NCBI GenBank assembly: GCA_028289585.1
Contig: JANQPI010000020.1
Span: forward strand, 284,039-348,038
DNA length: 64,000 nucleotides
DNA from: Candidatus Zixiibacteriota bacterium
Lineage (GTDB): Bacteria > Zixibacteria > MSB-5A5 > GN15 > FEB-12
Direction: 5' to 3'
Positions 16,614-25,531 of this stretch are shown in pieces. The notes below the pieces were generated by a model, which saw only the letters and a program-made list of their open reading frames with translations, was not told the origin of the DNA and searched no databases. Every line of letters begins with the position of its first letter. The first letter of the stretch is position 1. Position numbers and translations under genes: made by a program.

Positions 16614-17831
16614 TTAGTTCTTCTCGGCTTCGTCCATTGTCTCCTCGAAGCGTTTGACGACATCATCAAGCTCGTTGGTGATGTTCATCGAACCGTCGTT
16701 ACTCGGAGCGGCGGGCGGTGGGGTCGCCTCCTGGTTATTGCTAACGAACCCCTCAGGAGCCGGCATTGCCGGCTGCTCAGGCACTGCCTGGTCCTGTGAC
16801 GCTGCAGGCGCAGCCTGTTCCTGGGACGGCGCCGGTTCTTGAGGTGCCGGCGTTTCGGCAGAACCAGCCGCTTGCTGCTGCTGGTACTTGGCCAATGCGG
16901 CAGCCAACTCCGGATCGATCGCAGGCTTTGCCTGTTCCTCAGGCGCGGTCTGTTCTTCAGACGCAGCCTCTGTCTCAGGCGGGGCGGGCGCCGCCTCCTG
17001 AGGCGGCATGGTCTGCTGCGGTGCGGCGGGTGCCGGAGCACTATCGGTGACACCTTCGTCCTGGAGCGCCTGACGGAGCTGCTCGAAATTGTCAGTGTCA
17101 GCTTCGGCCGGAGTGTTCGGCGCCTCGTCCTCGACCGCCGGAGGAGCCGGCTGCGTTTCCGGCTGCGACTGATTGGCGAGCACCTCAGCGGCCGCCATCG
17201 CCTTCTTCAGCTTGTCGGTATCCTCGGCGTTCGCTTCCTCGGTCTTGATCGACTGCTGACTCGGTTTGGTCGCAATCGTCTCCCGCTTGGTCCGAGTAAC
17301 GTCGGTCGATTCGGTTACCTCAAGCTGATCCTCCGGCTGCTCTGGCGACTCCGTTTTGCGGGGTGCAGGCGTGGGGGCCGACGGTAACTGGACAACTTCG
17401 TCGACCATCTCCAGATGCGACTGAATGAGACCACGCAGTTTGTTGAGATACGAGCGCTTGGTCAGTTCAAGCTTGGTGATTTGGTTTTCGATCTCGGGGA
17501 TCTGCTTGTTCCGTTCCTCAAGATAGCGCTGCGAATCATTGCGGGCCTGTTCGAGAATTTTCTCCGCCTCGGCCTTCGCCTGATTCAGCGTCTGGTCGGC
17601 ATTACGACGGGCGTCAATGGCCGCGTTCTTAATCGTGTCCTCGAACTGCTTCAGACCCGCCAGCTGAGTCTTCAGTGAGTCATTTTCCATCTGCAGTTTG
17701 AGGATTTCCTGTTTCGACTGCTCCCACGAGTTGGCGACCTGTTCGATCAGGGTGTCGACCGCTTCGCGTGCGTAGCCACGCATCGAGCCGGGGAATTCAT
17801 AATTGCGAATATCGTTCGGCGTCAGGCTCAT
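16614..17831 (-). CDS. divIVA: DivIVA-domain cell division/polarity protein
   Basis: 405 aa. The N-terminus LTPNDIRNYEFPGSMRGYAREAVDTL is the DivIVA membrane-binding region (residues 3-28), followed by a coiled coil to about residue 140. A long Pro/Ala/Glu/Gln-rich low-complexity linker (about 150-380) leads to a short acidic amphipathic tail ITNELDDVVKRFEETM. The linker makes it much longer than Gram-positive DivIVA. ATG 17829-17831 with CAAGGATGG upstream is preferred over a 16-residue upstream extension. yggS next door is a common DivIVA neighbour. Confidence 0.88.
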   Translation of the reverse strand: MSLTPNDIRNYEFPGSMRGYAREAVDTLIEQVANSWEQSKQEILKLQMENDSLKTQLAGLKQFEDTIKNAAIDARRNADQTLNQAKAEAEKILEQARNDSQRYLEERNKQIPEIENQITKLELTKRSYLNKLRGLIQSHLEMVDEVVQLPSAPTPAPRKTESPEQPEDQLEVTESTDVTRTKRETIATKPSQQSIKTEEANAEDTDKLKKAMAAAEVLANQSQPETQPAPPAVEDEAPNTPAEADTDNFEQLRQALQDEGVTDSAPAPAAPQQTMPPQEAAPAPPETEAASEEQTAPEEQAKPAIDPELAAALAKYQQQQAAGSAETPAPQEPAPSQEQAAPAASQDQAVPEQPAMPAPEGFVSNNQEATPPPAAPSNDGSMNITNELDDVVKRFEETMDEAEKN

Positions 17832-17932
17832 CGGACCATCCTTGCAACCAAAGTGCGCATCATCGCGGTCCCCGGCCACTCTGCCGGGGGGCTACAGATG
17901 GTATCGGCGGAACCTGCTCAGACTTTACACAG

Positions 17933-17951
17933 GAGCGGGCATCGCCCGCTC
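17933..17951. repeat. Perfect hairpin between yggS and divIVA
   Basis: GAGCGGGC-ATC-GCCCGCTC, 8-bp stem without a T-run. Another GC-rich hairpin (GTCCCCGGC...GCCGGGG) lies at about 17869-17890. Both sit in the divIVA leader and may influence its mRNA. Confidence 0.55.
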
Positions 17952-18037
17952 GTCAAGACGGCAGGAGACATCCTGGAGCCATGTCCGAAATGTGGAATCC
18001 TGTCCTGACGGGAATGACAAAGTGAATCTGGCCGCGA

Positions 18038-18063
18038 GTCATCCCCGCGAAGCTGGGAATCAG
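18038..18063. repeat. Dispersed palindromic repeat copy
   Basis: Begins GTCATCCCCGCGAAGC and ends GGGAATCAG; a diverged member of the family, just downstream of yggS. A more decayed copy ending GGAATGAC precedes it at about 17992-18017. Confidence 0.65.
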
Positions 18064-18091
18064 GAGATTCGTACGCTCAGTTTGAGCAAAC

Positions 18092-18796
18092 TCATTTAGA
18101 AAGCGGCTGCGCCGCTCGGTCACCGAAGATCGCACTACCGATGCGGAGCATCGTCGTACCCTCGGCGATTGCGAGTGCAAAATCGTGGGTCATGCCCATT
18201 GAGAGCTCCTCGAACGAATCGCCCACGAGATCACGGCCGCGCTTGAACAGGTCGCGTGTCTCGCGAAATGCCGCGCGAACCGCGTCGGTGTCGTCGGTAT
18301 TCGGGCCGATCGTCATCAAGCCCATCAGGTAGAGATTGGGCAGTGCTTTGATCGTCGCGAGGGCATCGAGAACAGCCTCGGGAGCAAACCCGTACTTCTG
18401 TTCTTCGCCCGAGGAGTTAACCTGGACCAGAATGTCGATCTCGCGCTCGGCATCGACGGCATGCTTCGAGATTGCCTCGGCAATTTTCAGCGAGTCGACC
18501 GAATGGATAACGTCGAAAAGCTCGACGGCCTTCTTTGCCTTGTTCGACTGGAGATGGCCGATCAGATGCCAACGCGCTTTCCCCGCCAGCATCGTGATCT
18601 TCGGCTCCGCCTCCTGAATCCGTGATTCGCCGATATCGGTCACCCCGGCCGAAAGCACCGAACTGATCGCCTGAATACCGTGGGTCTTGGCGACTGCCAC
18701 CAGCGTGATATCATCGAAGCGACGGTCATGTTCCTCGCAGGCTTCCGCGATTCGACCGCGAACATCCATAAGATTGTCGAGGATAGCCTCTTTCAC
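18092..18796 (-). CDS. yggS: PLP-binding protein of the YggS/PLPBP family
   Basis: 234 aa single-domain type III fold protein involved in PLP homeostasis; not an active racemase. PLP lysine Lys37 in LVAVAKTHG, then IGESRIQEAEPK, HLIGHLQSNK, LSMGMTHDFALAI and RIGSAIFGDR, all family signatures. The start is GTG 18794-18796; no in-frame ATG is nearby. It is first in the yggS-divIVA order. Confidence 0.93.
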   Translation of the reverse strand: MKEAILDNLMDVRGRIAEACEEHDRRFDDITLVAVAKTHGIQAISSVLSAGVTDIGESRIQEAEPKITMLAGKARWHLIGHLQSNKAKKAVELFDVIHSVDSLKIAEAISKHAVDAEREIDILVQVNSSGEEQKYGFAPEAVLDALATIKALPNLYLMGLMTIGPNTDDTDAVRAAFRETRDLFKRGRDLVGDSFEELSMGMTHDFALAIAEGTTMLRIGSAIFGDRAAQPLSK

Positions 18797-18936
18797 GTGG
18801 TCATTGTCGTCTCCGCTTCCAGGGTGATCAAGCGTAAACCGGATCGGCTAAACTCCTCCCGGCAATGACCGATCCTGATGACAAGAGCCGGGCGCGGGTA
18901 CGTCTGGCTTTTTAGGAAACGGAACGTGGAGAGTAG

Positions 18937-19926
18937 ATGACGACCTCAGCCTTGCTGAATCTGCTGAGTGGTCGGGCCCTGCCCGGTCGACTCTTTACCG
19001 GAGCGAACAAATTCGCCTCCGGGGATCCTTCTGAGTTAACTCGGACACCTCATTCGAACGCGGCTCCCGACCGCTATCTACCGTCGTCTCCCTCTCGGGT
19101 GAGCCAGGCCGAACCGACTACCTACACCCGCTCAGCTCGACTTGACTATCAGCTCGACCTCCGCTTCGACCTTCGCGCCATTCAGCATACAGCGACGTCT
19201 CTTGCCGATGGCACCACGTCGAGTGCAGCGTTTGCCGCGGCCGGCTTTGGCCTGTCGGCCGCCTTTGCGCTGAACGGCTATCAGGTCCAATCGGAGTCGG
19301 GTGTGGAATCCGACGGCGTGGGCCGTCAGCTCGACCGCTCCGTTGATCGTGAGTCGAGTACACGCGCGACTGGTATTGCCGGTGAGGGTCTCTCGCTCGG
19401 CGGTTTTGAGCGACGAGCCAGCAGTGTGCAGCAATCGTTGCGTACTGATGTGCAGGATCAATTCCGGCAAGCGGTCACGCGCTTTTCGTCTCGTTTCTCC
19501 TATGACTCCGGCTTTACGCTGCAACTCGGCGAACGTTTTCTGAATCAAACCGAAGCTCTGGCGATCGCCGAACCCGGAGCCGTCGGCGGCTATGCCGACA
19601 CGTCGGGACATCTAGCTCAGACATCGAGCGGTAGCGCCCTCGGCGCCTTCTTCGATGCTGTCGACAGCTATCTCGATAGTGCCGAATCAGCGCTGAGCGC
19701 TGATGTGGTTCAGAAGTTCGACCAGGCAACGTCGGCACTTGGCTTTGGCGGTGCAATAACCTCGGCGGCCCGCGACCAATTGCTGGGATCGATCAGCGGC
19801 TTCTTCAGTCGCGTTGATGCCGCTCTTGACCAGATGGCACGCCAGTACGGGACCGCGTCGGGATCACAGATACGCGGTTACGAACCCGCTGCGACAACTA
19901 TTGACCGCCAACTCGCTGAGGCCTAG
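18937..19926 (+). CDS. Hypothetical protein, Ser/Ala-rich
   Basis: 329 aa with a good ribosome binding site (GGAGAG, 3 nt before the ATG). No signal peptide or transmembrane helix is clear. The sequence is rich in Ser, Ala, Gly and Gln, with two short helical segments near the C-terminus (SYLDSAESALSADVVQKFDQ and the FFSRVDAALDQMARQYG region). I do not recognise a family. The 82-aa gene 26 nt downstream looks co-transcribed. Confidence 0.65.
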   Translation: MTTSALLNLLSGRALPGRLFTGANKFASGDPSELTRTPHSNAAPDRYLPSSPSRVSQAEPTTYTRSARLDYQLDLRFDLRAIQHTATSLADGTTSSAAFAAAGFGLSAAFALNGYQVQSESGVESDGVGRQLDRSVDRESSTRATGIAGEGLSLGGFERRASSVQQSLRTDVQDQFRQAVTRFSSRFSYDSGFTLQLGERFLNQTEALAIAEPGAVGGYADTSGHLAQTSSGSALGAFFDAVDSYLDSAESALSADVVQKFDQATSALGFGGAITSAARDQLLGSISGFFSRVDAALDQMARQYGTASGSQIRGYEPAATTIDRQLAEA

Positions 19927-19952
19927 CGAACTGTGAGTGCGGGAGGCTACCT

Positions 19953-20201
19953 ATGAAAATCATCCAGACGACGACCAATCGACCAACCGATGACATCACG
20001 TTGGCATTATCTCCGTCCGAGGCGAGCGAACTCGCCGAGCGACTCTCCGAGATCGTTGCGCGCGGACATGAAACGATTGTCCGGGATAACGAGACGATGA
20101 CAACATTGCGGATCATTGTCGCTCGAACGCTTGATACCGATTCCGATGAGGCGTCGGACGAAATTGATCAGACGCAGGAACTGGTGATTATCAAGCCGTA
20201 A
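19953..20201 (+). CDS. Small hypothetical protein
   Basis: 82 aa, preceded by GGGAGG at good spacing. Acidic (TDSDEASDEIDQ), starting MKIIQTTTNRPTDDITLALS with a predicted amphipathic central helix (SEASELAERLSEIVARG). No family recognised. Probably in an operon with the upstream unknown gene; it ends about 50 bp before the Rex operator. Confidence 0.65.
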   Translation: MKIIQTTTNRPTDDITLALSPSEASELAERLSEIVARGHETIVRDNETMTTLRIIVARTLDTDSDEASDEIDQTQELVIIKP

Positions 20202-20250
20202 TCCGCGCCGAATTTGCACTTGACCGTTGCGCGCTCCCGACGGTAACCTA

Positions 20251-20266
20251 TGTGACGGGTTTCACA
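20251..20266. promoter_or_regulatory. Rex operator in front of rex
   Basis: TGTGACGGGTTTCACA, i.e. TGTGA-N6-TCACA, closely resembling known Rex operators such as TGTGAACGCGTTCACA of Streptomyces. Its position 44 bp before the chosen rex start suggests NADH/NAD-dependent autoregulation. Confidence 0.7.
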
Positions 20267-20309
20267 TGACTCGATGCCACACTCACTCACAACGATGACC
20301 GGATCATTC

Positions 20310-20966
20310 ATGGAGCGGAAACGAATCTCGGAATCGACAATTCACCGGTTGTCCCTCTACCTGCGGACGCTGGCTGAGTTGGATGCCGATGGTCAGGCGA
20401 CCGTATCCTCTAAGGAACTGGCCGACCGAGAAAAACTAACGCCGGCTCAAGTCCGCAAAGACCTCTCCTTCTTCGGATCATTCGGGACGCGCGGTCTCGG
20501 CTATCCGGTCATCGAACTCAAGGACAAGATCGCCCGCATCCTGGGTGTCAATCGGACCTGGAATGTCGCAGTTATCGGCGTGGGTAACATTGGCTCGGCT
20601 CTCGTTTCGTACAAGGAGTTCGCCCGGCAGGGATTTCGGATCGTTAAGATCTTTGACAACGATCAGCGCAAGATCGGCTCGAATCATAAGGGGATACAGG
20701 TCTCCGATTTCAAGGACTTCGCCGATGAGGCGCCCGAGGCCGGAGTCGAAATCGCCATCATCGCGGTCCCAGGTCCGATTGCTCAGTATGTAGTCGATGA
20801 CGTTGTTCGGGCCGGAATCAAAGCGATTCTCAACTTCGCTCCCGTCAACCTCCGTGTCCCTGCCGACGTTTACCTGCGCAATGAGAACATGTCAATGGAG
20901 CTTGAATATCTCTCCTTTGCCATGGTGAACAATCATGTCCAGAAGAAGACTCGCCGGACCGTCTGA
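20310..20966 (+). CDS. rex: Redox-sensing transcriptional repressor Rex
   Basis: 218 aa. N-terminal winged helix (MERKRISESTIHRLSLYLRT ... LTPAQVRKDLSFFGSFG), then a Rossmann domain with VIGVGNIG (88-95) that senses NADH/NAD+, and FDNDQRKIG. The C-terminal helix provides the domain-swapped dimer. ATG 20310 matches the usual family N-terminus; in-frame ATGs at 20274 and 20295 are alternatives. The adjacent TGTGA-N6-TCACA site supports autoregulation of respiratory or fermentative genes including itself. Confidence 0.94.
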   Translation: MERKRISESTIHRLSLYLRTLAELDADGQATVSSKELADREKLTPAQVRKDLSFFGSFGTRGLGYPVIELKDKIARILGVNRTWNVAVIGVGNIGSALVSYKEFARQGFRIVKIFDNDQRKIGSNHKGIQVSDFKDFADEAPEAGVEIAIIAVPGPIAQYVVDDVVRAGIKAILNFAPVNLRVPADVYLRNENMSMELEYLSFAMVNNHVQKKTRRTV

Positions 20967-21019
20967 CGACTGGTCAGTTTTTGACTCAACAAATCAACGC
21001 CACCGCGGTACAATTCGGT

Positions 21020-21991
21020 ATGACTACTCTACGACTATCTGTGCTCGGGCTGCTGCTGTTGATTGCCGGTCCGGACCTCGCAGCTCAGTTCGCCGGTGAT
21101 TCCCTGCTGATTATTCGTCAGGAGGCCGGACGGGCGATGCGGGACCTCGATTACGATCGCGCTCGACCACTCTACGAACAATTGCGGCAGTCCGACTCCA
21201 ACGACGTCGAGGTGCTACTCAATCTCGGTGTCATTGCCTCGGCTCAGGGTCGTATAGATGAGGCGCGGACATTGCTTGAGCGAGCCTATCTGCTCGAGCC
21301 AACCAACGCCAATGTGTCGAACAACCTCGGCGTGCTCTATTCTGAACAGGGGAATCGGGCCCGTGCCCTCAATCACTTCCGCACCGCTGTGACGACCGAA
21401 CCCGGCAATTCAAGTTTCCTCTATAACTACGGTCGGGAGCTGCAACTTGATCAGAAACCGGATACTGGACTCCGTGTTCTTTTAACCTCGGCGCGAATCG
21501 ATACGGTCAACGCTCAAATTCGCTTCTCGATCGGCAACTGCTACTCGATGCTCCGCAAACACGATTCGGCAGCGCTCTGGTATGATCGCGCGGTCGATCT
21601 CGGCGGTGAGACAGCCGACCTCTATTACTTCCGTGGCTTGGCCAAGAGTCGTCTTGGCGATCTCGACGGTGCCAAAGAGTCGCTCAACGCCGCTATTGAA
21701 CGCCGAACCAACTACTACGAAGCTCTCCAATCTCTGGGACTCGTGCACATGCAAGCGGGCGAGTATGTGGCAGCCCAGGTACAGTTCGAGCAGGCGCGTG
21801 TAATCGATTCAACGTCACTCCCCCTTTGGATTTCCCTCGGCGTGGCATACTACATGGGGGAACAGTTTGCCCGGGCCGATACGGTCTTCTACAATCTGTT
21901 GAAAACCGACAGTACCGCGGCGATGCAGATGATGTCGATGATCGAGACCGAGGTAGCCAAAGTTCGAGAACGCGCTGGCCAGTCGCGCTAG
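21020..21991 (+). CDS. Secreted TPR-repeat protein
   Basis: 323 aa: signal peptide (residues 1-22, TTLRLSVLGLLLLIAGP, ending LAAQ) followed by at least six tetratricopeptide repeats (for example ALNHFRTAVTTEPGNSSFLY and AALWYDRAVDLGGETADLYY). Likely a periplasmic scaffolding protein; partner unknown. TACAAT is 5 nt before ATG 21020 and no ribosome binding site is seen, so the mRNA is probably leaderless. It converges on the ICMT gene with a 3-bp gap. Confidence 0.8.
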   Translation: MTTLRLSVLGLLLLIAGPDLAAQFAGDSLLIIRQEAGRAMRDLDYDRARPLYEQLRQSDSNDVEVLLNLGVIASAQGRIDEARTLLERAYLLEPTNANVSNNLGVLYSEQGNRARALNHFRTAVTTEPGNSSFLYNYGRELQLDQKPDTGLRVLLTSARIDTVNAQIRFSIGNCYSMLRKHDSAALWYDRAVDLGGETADLYYFRGLAKSRLGDLDGAKESLNAAIERRTNYYEALQSLGLVHMQAGEYVAAQVQFEQARVIDSTSLPLWISLGVAYYMGEQFARADTVFYNLLKTDSTAAMQMMSMIETEVAKVRERAGQSR

Positions 21992-21994
21992 CGA

Positions 21995-22612
21995 CTACGC
22001 TCGAATCCGGGGAAACAGAAACGGAACGTCGTCCCGATAACGCGACCACTCCACACCGAACGTCGCCGCCAGCAACCGCTCTTCGGCGCGCGCTCGCAGT
22101 ATCCAGAGCGGCAGTGATACAGAGATCGGCCAAACCACCAGCGGCCAATACCCCAGTGCCAGACCCAACCCGCACTCAGCCAGCAGATGCCCGAGATAGA
22201 TCGGATGGCGGGAAAACTGGAAACTGCCACTCGTAATCAACCGGTGCTCAGCACGAACGAGGATTTCCCGCTCCAGGGAGTCGCCCATTCGCCGTATCGC
22301 GTCGATACGCAGCAAGTTTCCTGCGATCAGCAGAAACAGCCCGGGGGCAAAAACCTTGAGATCGATCTCGCGACCGAAGGCGAGGTCGGTCTGCGCCAAC
22401 CCGGACGCCGGATTAATCCCCGCGAGGACAAGCACGCCGAGCACCAGGTGGGCTAGCAATGCCAGGTGCGGTACCGATTGCAGCCATGATCGCGGTCGCT
22501 GGTGAACTTCCCGCTGGGGTCGCTGTAGCCAGGTCAGGACAGGCTTGACCAAAACGATCAGCGTCAGCCCGTAGACAACGGCGATGAGCAGGTGGGCAGC
22601 AACAGTCGGCAG
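21995..22612 (-). CDS. Isoprenylcysteine carboxyl methyltransferase-like membrane protein
   Basis: 205 aa integral membrane methyltransferase of the ICMT/PEMT superfamily. The SAM-site signature GSFQFSRHPIYLGHLLAECG and C-terminal EERLLAATFGVEWSRY ... VPFLFP are clear. The frame is open upstream of TTG 22552 and contains a further hydrophobic helix (VAAHLLIAVVYGLTLIVLV). CTG 22610-22612 with GGGAG eight bases upstream is therefore taken as start. Bacterial substrates are unknown; no prenylated substrate is implied. Confidence 0.78.
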   Translation of the reverse strand: MPTVAAHLLIAVVYGLTLIVLVKPVLTWLQRPQREVHQRPRSWLQSVPHLALLAHLVLGVLVLAGINPASGLAQTDLAFGREIDLKVFAPGLFLLIAGNLLRIDAIRRMGDSLEREILVRAEHRLITSGSFQFSRHPIYLGHLLAECGLGLALGYWPLVVWPISVSLPLWILRARAEERLLAATFGVEWSRYRDDVPFLFPRIRA

Positions 22613-22807
22613 AGGAAAGTCTCCCGTAGGTGTGGTTTCAGTCCATCAGTTAACAGCCTTTTCGGCACCCCGCCAAGTACCCCTTGAGACAATCTAACTC
22701 GATGTAAGACGGACAGTTGTCTGTTCCGGCAGACCCTTTGTTCTGATCCCGGCCGTTGCTAACTGTTTCACGCCCGGCCGCCGGGTGGAGGGAAAAGGGA
22801 CACTGCC

Positions 22808-23344
22808 ATGCGTTTGCGACTCGCTCTACTCTACGCGATTCTGCTGATTGCTCCGTCGGCCGCCACAGAGGTTCGACCGGTGGTGCCGATTCCTGATCCG
22901 ATCGGTGTCGGTGTCCCCGCAGAAATCGAGTTGCCGCTTACTGCACTCGCACTCCTCGAACCATCAATCGCCGCCTGGCACGAAGCGTCGGAATCGGGAC
23001 GGATCCCCGAATCGCGGCTGCTTGAAAACGATATCAATCGACAGATTGCTGACGACATCGACGCCCACCAGACGCGTCTTCGCGAGATGGCCCGGGAGCT
23101 TCTCAAGTTGGTCGACACGACTGCGCCGCCAACCGAACTGGACGCTGAGGCCGCCGCGCAGCGAGCCCTGTTTGAGACAACGTTGTCGATCCTGAGTCAG
23201 AAGCGCCTGATTGCTGAGAATTTGCGACGCACCCGCTCGCTCGAAAATCGATCGCGACTGCTGGGTGATTACGTCGATCTGCTGCGACGGGAGTTGCGGA
23301 TGTCGCGACCCAAACTAGCCGCCGCATCGATGGCTGAAGACTGA
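22808..23344 (+). CDS. Secreted hypothetical protein
   Basis: 178 aa with a signal peptide (MRLRLALLYAILLIAPSAAT). After a proline-rich segment the rest is helical and charged (ETTLSILSQKRLIAENLRRT, LLGDYVDLLRRELRMS). GGAGGG lies upstream at wide spacing. No known family. It is transcribed away from the ICMT gene; the 195-bp gap between them holds no recognisable element beyond GC-rich dyads. Confidence 0.65.
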   Translation: MRLRLALLYAILLIAPSAATEVRPVVPIPDPIGVGVPAEIELPLTALALLEPSIAAWHEASESGRIPESRLLENDINRQIADDIDAHQTRLREMARELLKLVDTTAPPTELDAEAAAQRALFETTLSILSQKRLIAENLRRTRSLENRSRLLGDYVDLLRRELRMSRPKLAAASMAED

Positions 23345-23435
23345 CGGTCGCATGACCTACCGGGGTTCTGCATCGGGACTGCCGATGCGACCCCGGGGAA
23401 GACCCCCCTCTTCTTGTGTGACCCTTCGCGGGGCG

Positions 23436-23462
23436 CCGCCCGAGTCCCTCCGGCTCGGGCGG
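23436..23462. repeat. GC-rich hairpin upstream of alr
   Basis: CCGCCCGAG - 9-nt loop - CTCGGGCGG, a perfect 9-bp stem between the preceding gene and alr. No T-run; either a terminator-like structure for the upstream gene or an alr leader element. Confidence 0.5.
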
Positions 23463-23519
23463 TTGCCTATTCCCCGACAAACGCTTGTCGCCGATCGGTC
23501 CGGCACCGATTCTTCCGGC

Positions 23520-24677
23520 ATGCCGCCCTCAGATAACCTGCTGTCCTGGATTGAGCTCTCTCGTTCCGCCCTTCACACCAACTGTGGTGCACTGAGTCGC
23601 ATCGCCGATGGAACACCATTGGCTCCGTCGGTCAAAGCGAATGCCTACGGCCACGGACTTCCGGAAGTTGTCACCTTGCTGGAACCGCTGACATCGGTCT
23701 CCTACCTGGCGGTTCACTCAATCGAAGAGGCCGAACGCTGCCGATTGGCCGGCTGGCAGCGCGCAATCATGGTGCTTGGCCCGATCAGTCCGGCTGATCT
23801 CGACGCCGTCTTCGACTACTGGCTCGAGCCGGTTATCTTCACGCACGAAACGCTCCGTGTTCTCGCACGGCAGGCAAAGAAAAACAAAGCCTCGGTCCGA
23901 ACGCATCTCAAGTTGGAAACGGGAACGCATCGGTTGGGCATTACGGCCGAAGATATCCCGCGATTCGCCGCAATCTATCGCAAGTCAGCAGAATTGAAAA
24001 AACCGTATGGTGCGTCGACCCACTTCGCGAATATCGAGGATACAATCAGTCATGACTATGCCGACCAGCAGCTGGCAGTGTTCCGTCAGCTTTTGGCCTT
24101 GATGAAGCGAGAGAACATTGCACCCAGGATTCGACATACGGCGGCATCGGCCGCGTTAATGCTATTCGCACGTACACACTTTGATCTGGTTCGACCAGGA
24201 ATTGGCGTTTACGGCCACTGGCCGTCGCGGGAGACGTATCTCTCCTATCGCCTCGGCGGCGGCGAAAATCATATTCTCACCCCGACGCTCAGTTGGCGCT
24301 GTCGTGTCGGACAGATCAAGACAGTCGCGGCCGATGAATACATCGGCTATGGCTGCACTTACCGGACGACTCATAAGACGCGAATCGCTGTTCTACCGGT
24401 TGGCTACTACGACGGTCTCCCGCGTGGGCTCTCGAATCAGGGTCACGTGGTTATCCACGGCAAACGAGCACCGATTCGAGGCCGCGTCTGCATGAACCTG
24501 CTCATGGTCGATATCACCGACATTCCCGGCGTGACGGTCGGAACGGTGGCCACCCTGCTTGGCTCTGATGACGGTGAAACGATCAGTGCGGAGGACTGGG
24601 CGGCGCTGACCGGGACGATCAACTACGAGATTCTCGCCCGTCTCTCCCCCGCTACCCCACGCCTGGTGATCGACTAG
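23520..24677 (+). CDS. alr: Alanine racemase
   Basis: 385 aa PLP enzyme producing D-Ala for peptidoglycan. PLP lysine Lys39 in PSVKANAYGHG; the catalytic tyrosine region is IGYGCTYRT; VRPGIGVYG and PVGYYDGLPRG are family signatures. The frame is open upstream, but ATG 23520 gives the standard N-terminus (WIELSRSALHTNC). The ribosome binding site is weak. Confidence 0.95.
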   Translation: MPPSDNLLSWIELSRSALHTNCGALSRIADGTPLAPSVKANAYGHGLPEVVTLLEPLTSVSYLAVHSIEEAERCRLAGWQRAIMVLGPISPADLDAVFDYWLEPVIFTHETLRVLARQAKKNKASVRTHLKLETGTHRLGITAEDIPRFAAIYRKSAELKKPYGASTHFANIEDTISHDYADQQLAVFRQLLALMKRENIAPRIRHTAASAALMLFARTHFDLVRPGIGVYGHWPSRETYLSYRLGGGENHILTPTLSWRCRVGQIKTVAADEYIGYGCTYRTTHKTRIAVLPVGYYDGLPRGLSNQGHVVIHGKRAPIRGRVCMNLLMVDITDIPGVTVGTVATLLGSDDGETISAEDWAALTGTINYEILARLSPATPRLVID

Positions 24678-24729
24678 TCGATTGTTCTGATGTGATAGCC
24701 TGAGGGTTGCCGAGCCACTATACTCCGAT

Positions 24730-24999
24730 GTGTCGAAACAACCGCTCACTCACCTCCGCTCAGTCGGACCGGCAATCGCCGACGATCTCGTCTTACTGGG
24801 TATCCGTTCCGTCCCGGATTTAGTCGGTCAGGACGCCGATCGCCTCTACGAAGAACTCTGCACCATGGTCGGTCAGCGGGTCGATATCTGTGTTCGCGAC
24901 GTCTTCGCCTGTGCCATCGCTCAGGCTGAAAACCCTGACCTGGAGGCGGAGCAACGGGACTGGTGGTACTGGAGCCGTAAACGAAAGGGACAACTATGA
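24730..24999 (+). CDS. Helix-hairpin-helix protein of the Cdd1 (pathogenicity locus) family
   Basis: 89 aa. An HhH motif (LRSVGPAIADDLVLLGIRSV) is followed by LVGQDADRLYEELC and the Cdd1-typical tail DWWYWSRKRKG. Possible DNA-binding accessory; the cellular role is not established. GTG 24730 is preceded by TATACT with a 5-nt spacer, a strong leaderless-type start. The stop overlaps the next start (ATGA). Confidence 0.82.
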   Translation: MSKQPLTHLRSVGPAIADDLVLLGIRSVPDLVGQDADRLYEELCTMVGQRVDICVRDVFACAIAQAENPDLEAEQRDWWYWSRKRKGQL

Positions 25000-25388
25000 C
25001 CAGCCAACCGTATCGTCGCCCCGACTGCCCCACGGTTATTCCTTATCTCCTCGTCAAAAATGCCCCGGCGATGATTGTGTTCTTGCGCGAGGTCTTCGGT
25101 GCCGAGCTCATGCTGGAGCATCACTACGACGATGGCGCAATCATGTACGCCGCGGTCCGTATCGACGAGTCGGTTATTGAGCTGTCAGAGGCCCGTCCCG
25201 AATGGCCGGAGCGGCCCGCAACGATCCATATCTACGTTCCGGACTGCGACGCGGTTCACGCTGCCGCTCTCGAACGCAAGGCCGTTGAGCAGCACCCACC
25301 AACTGACCAGGAATACGGTGAGCGGAGCTCCGCCTTTACCGATCCATTTGGGAACCAGTGGTTCCCGGCCACGATGCTCAGCACCTGA
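24996..25388 (+). CDS. VOC-superfamily (PhnB/glyoxalase-like) protein
   Basis: 130 aa, two beta-alpha-beta-beta-beta modules: TVIPYLLVKNAPAMIVFLRE at the N-terminus and TDPFGNQWFPAT at the C-terminus. Metal ligands are not certain, and many PhnB-like members lack known activity. It overlaps the Cdd1-like gene by 4 nt, so the two are co-translated. Confidence 0.82.
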   Translation: MTSQPYRRPDCPTVIPYLLVKNAPAMIVFLREVFGAELMLEHHYDDGAIMYAAVRIDESVIELSEARPEWPERPATIHIYVPDCDAVHAAALERKAVEQHPPTDQEYGERSSAFTDPFGNQWFPATMLST

Positions 25389-25531
25389 GTCACGATTCTC
25401 AGCACCCTCTTGGCCAAGAATCTCTCTGCGGGACTGGCGCGGCCACTCGCCTCATGCTACTTTTCACGTAATGAGGAGTGGGGGCGCGTCGCCGCTCCCG
25501 GATGTCAGATTCGCTGTGGGAGTCAAACACC

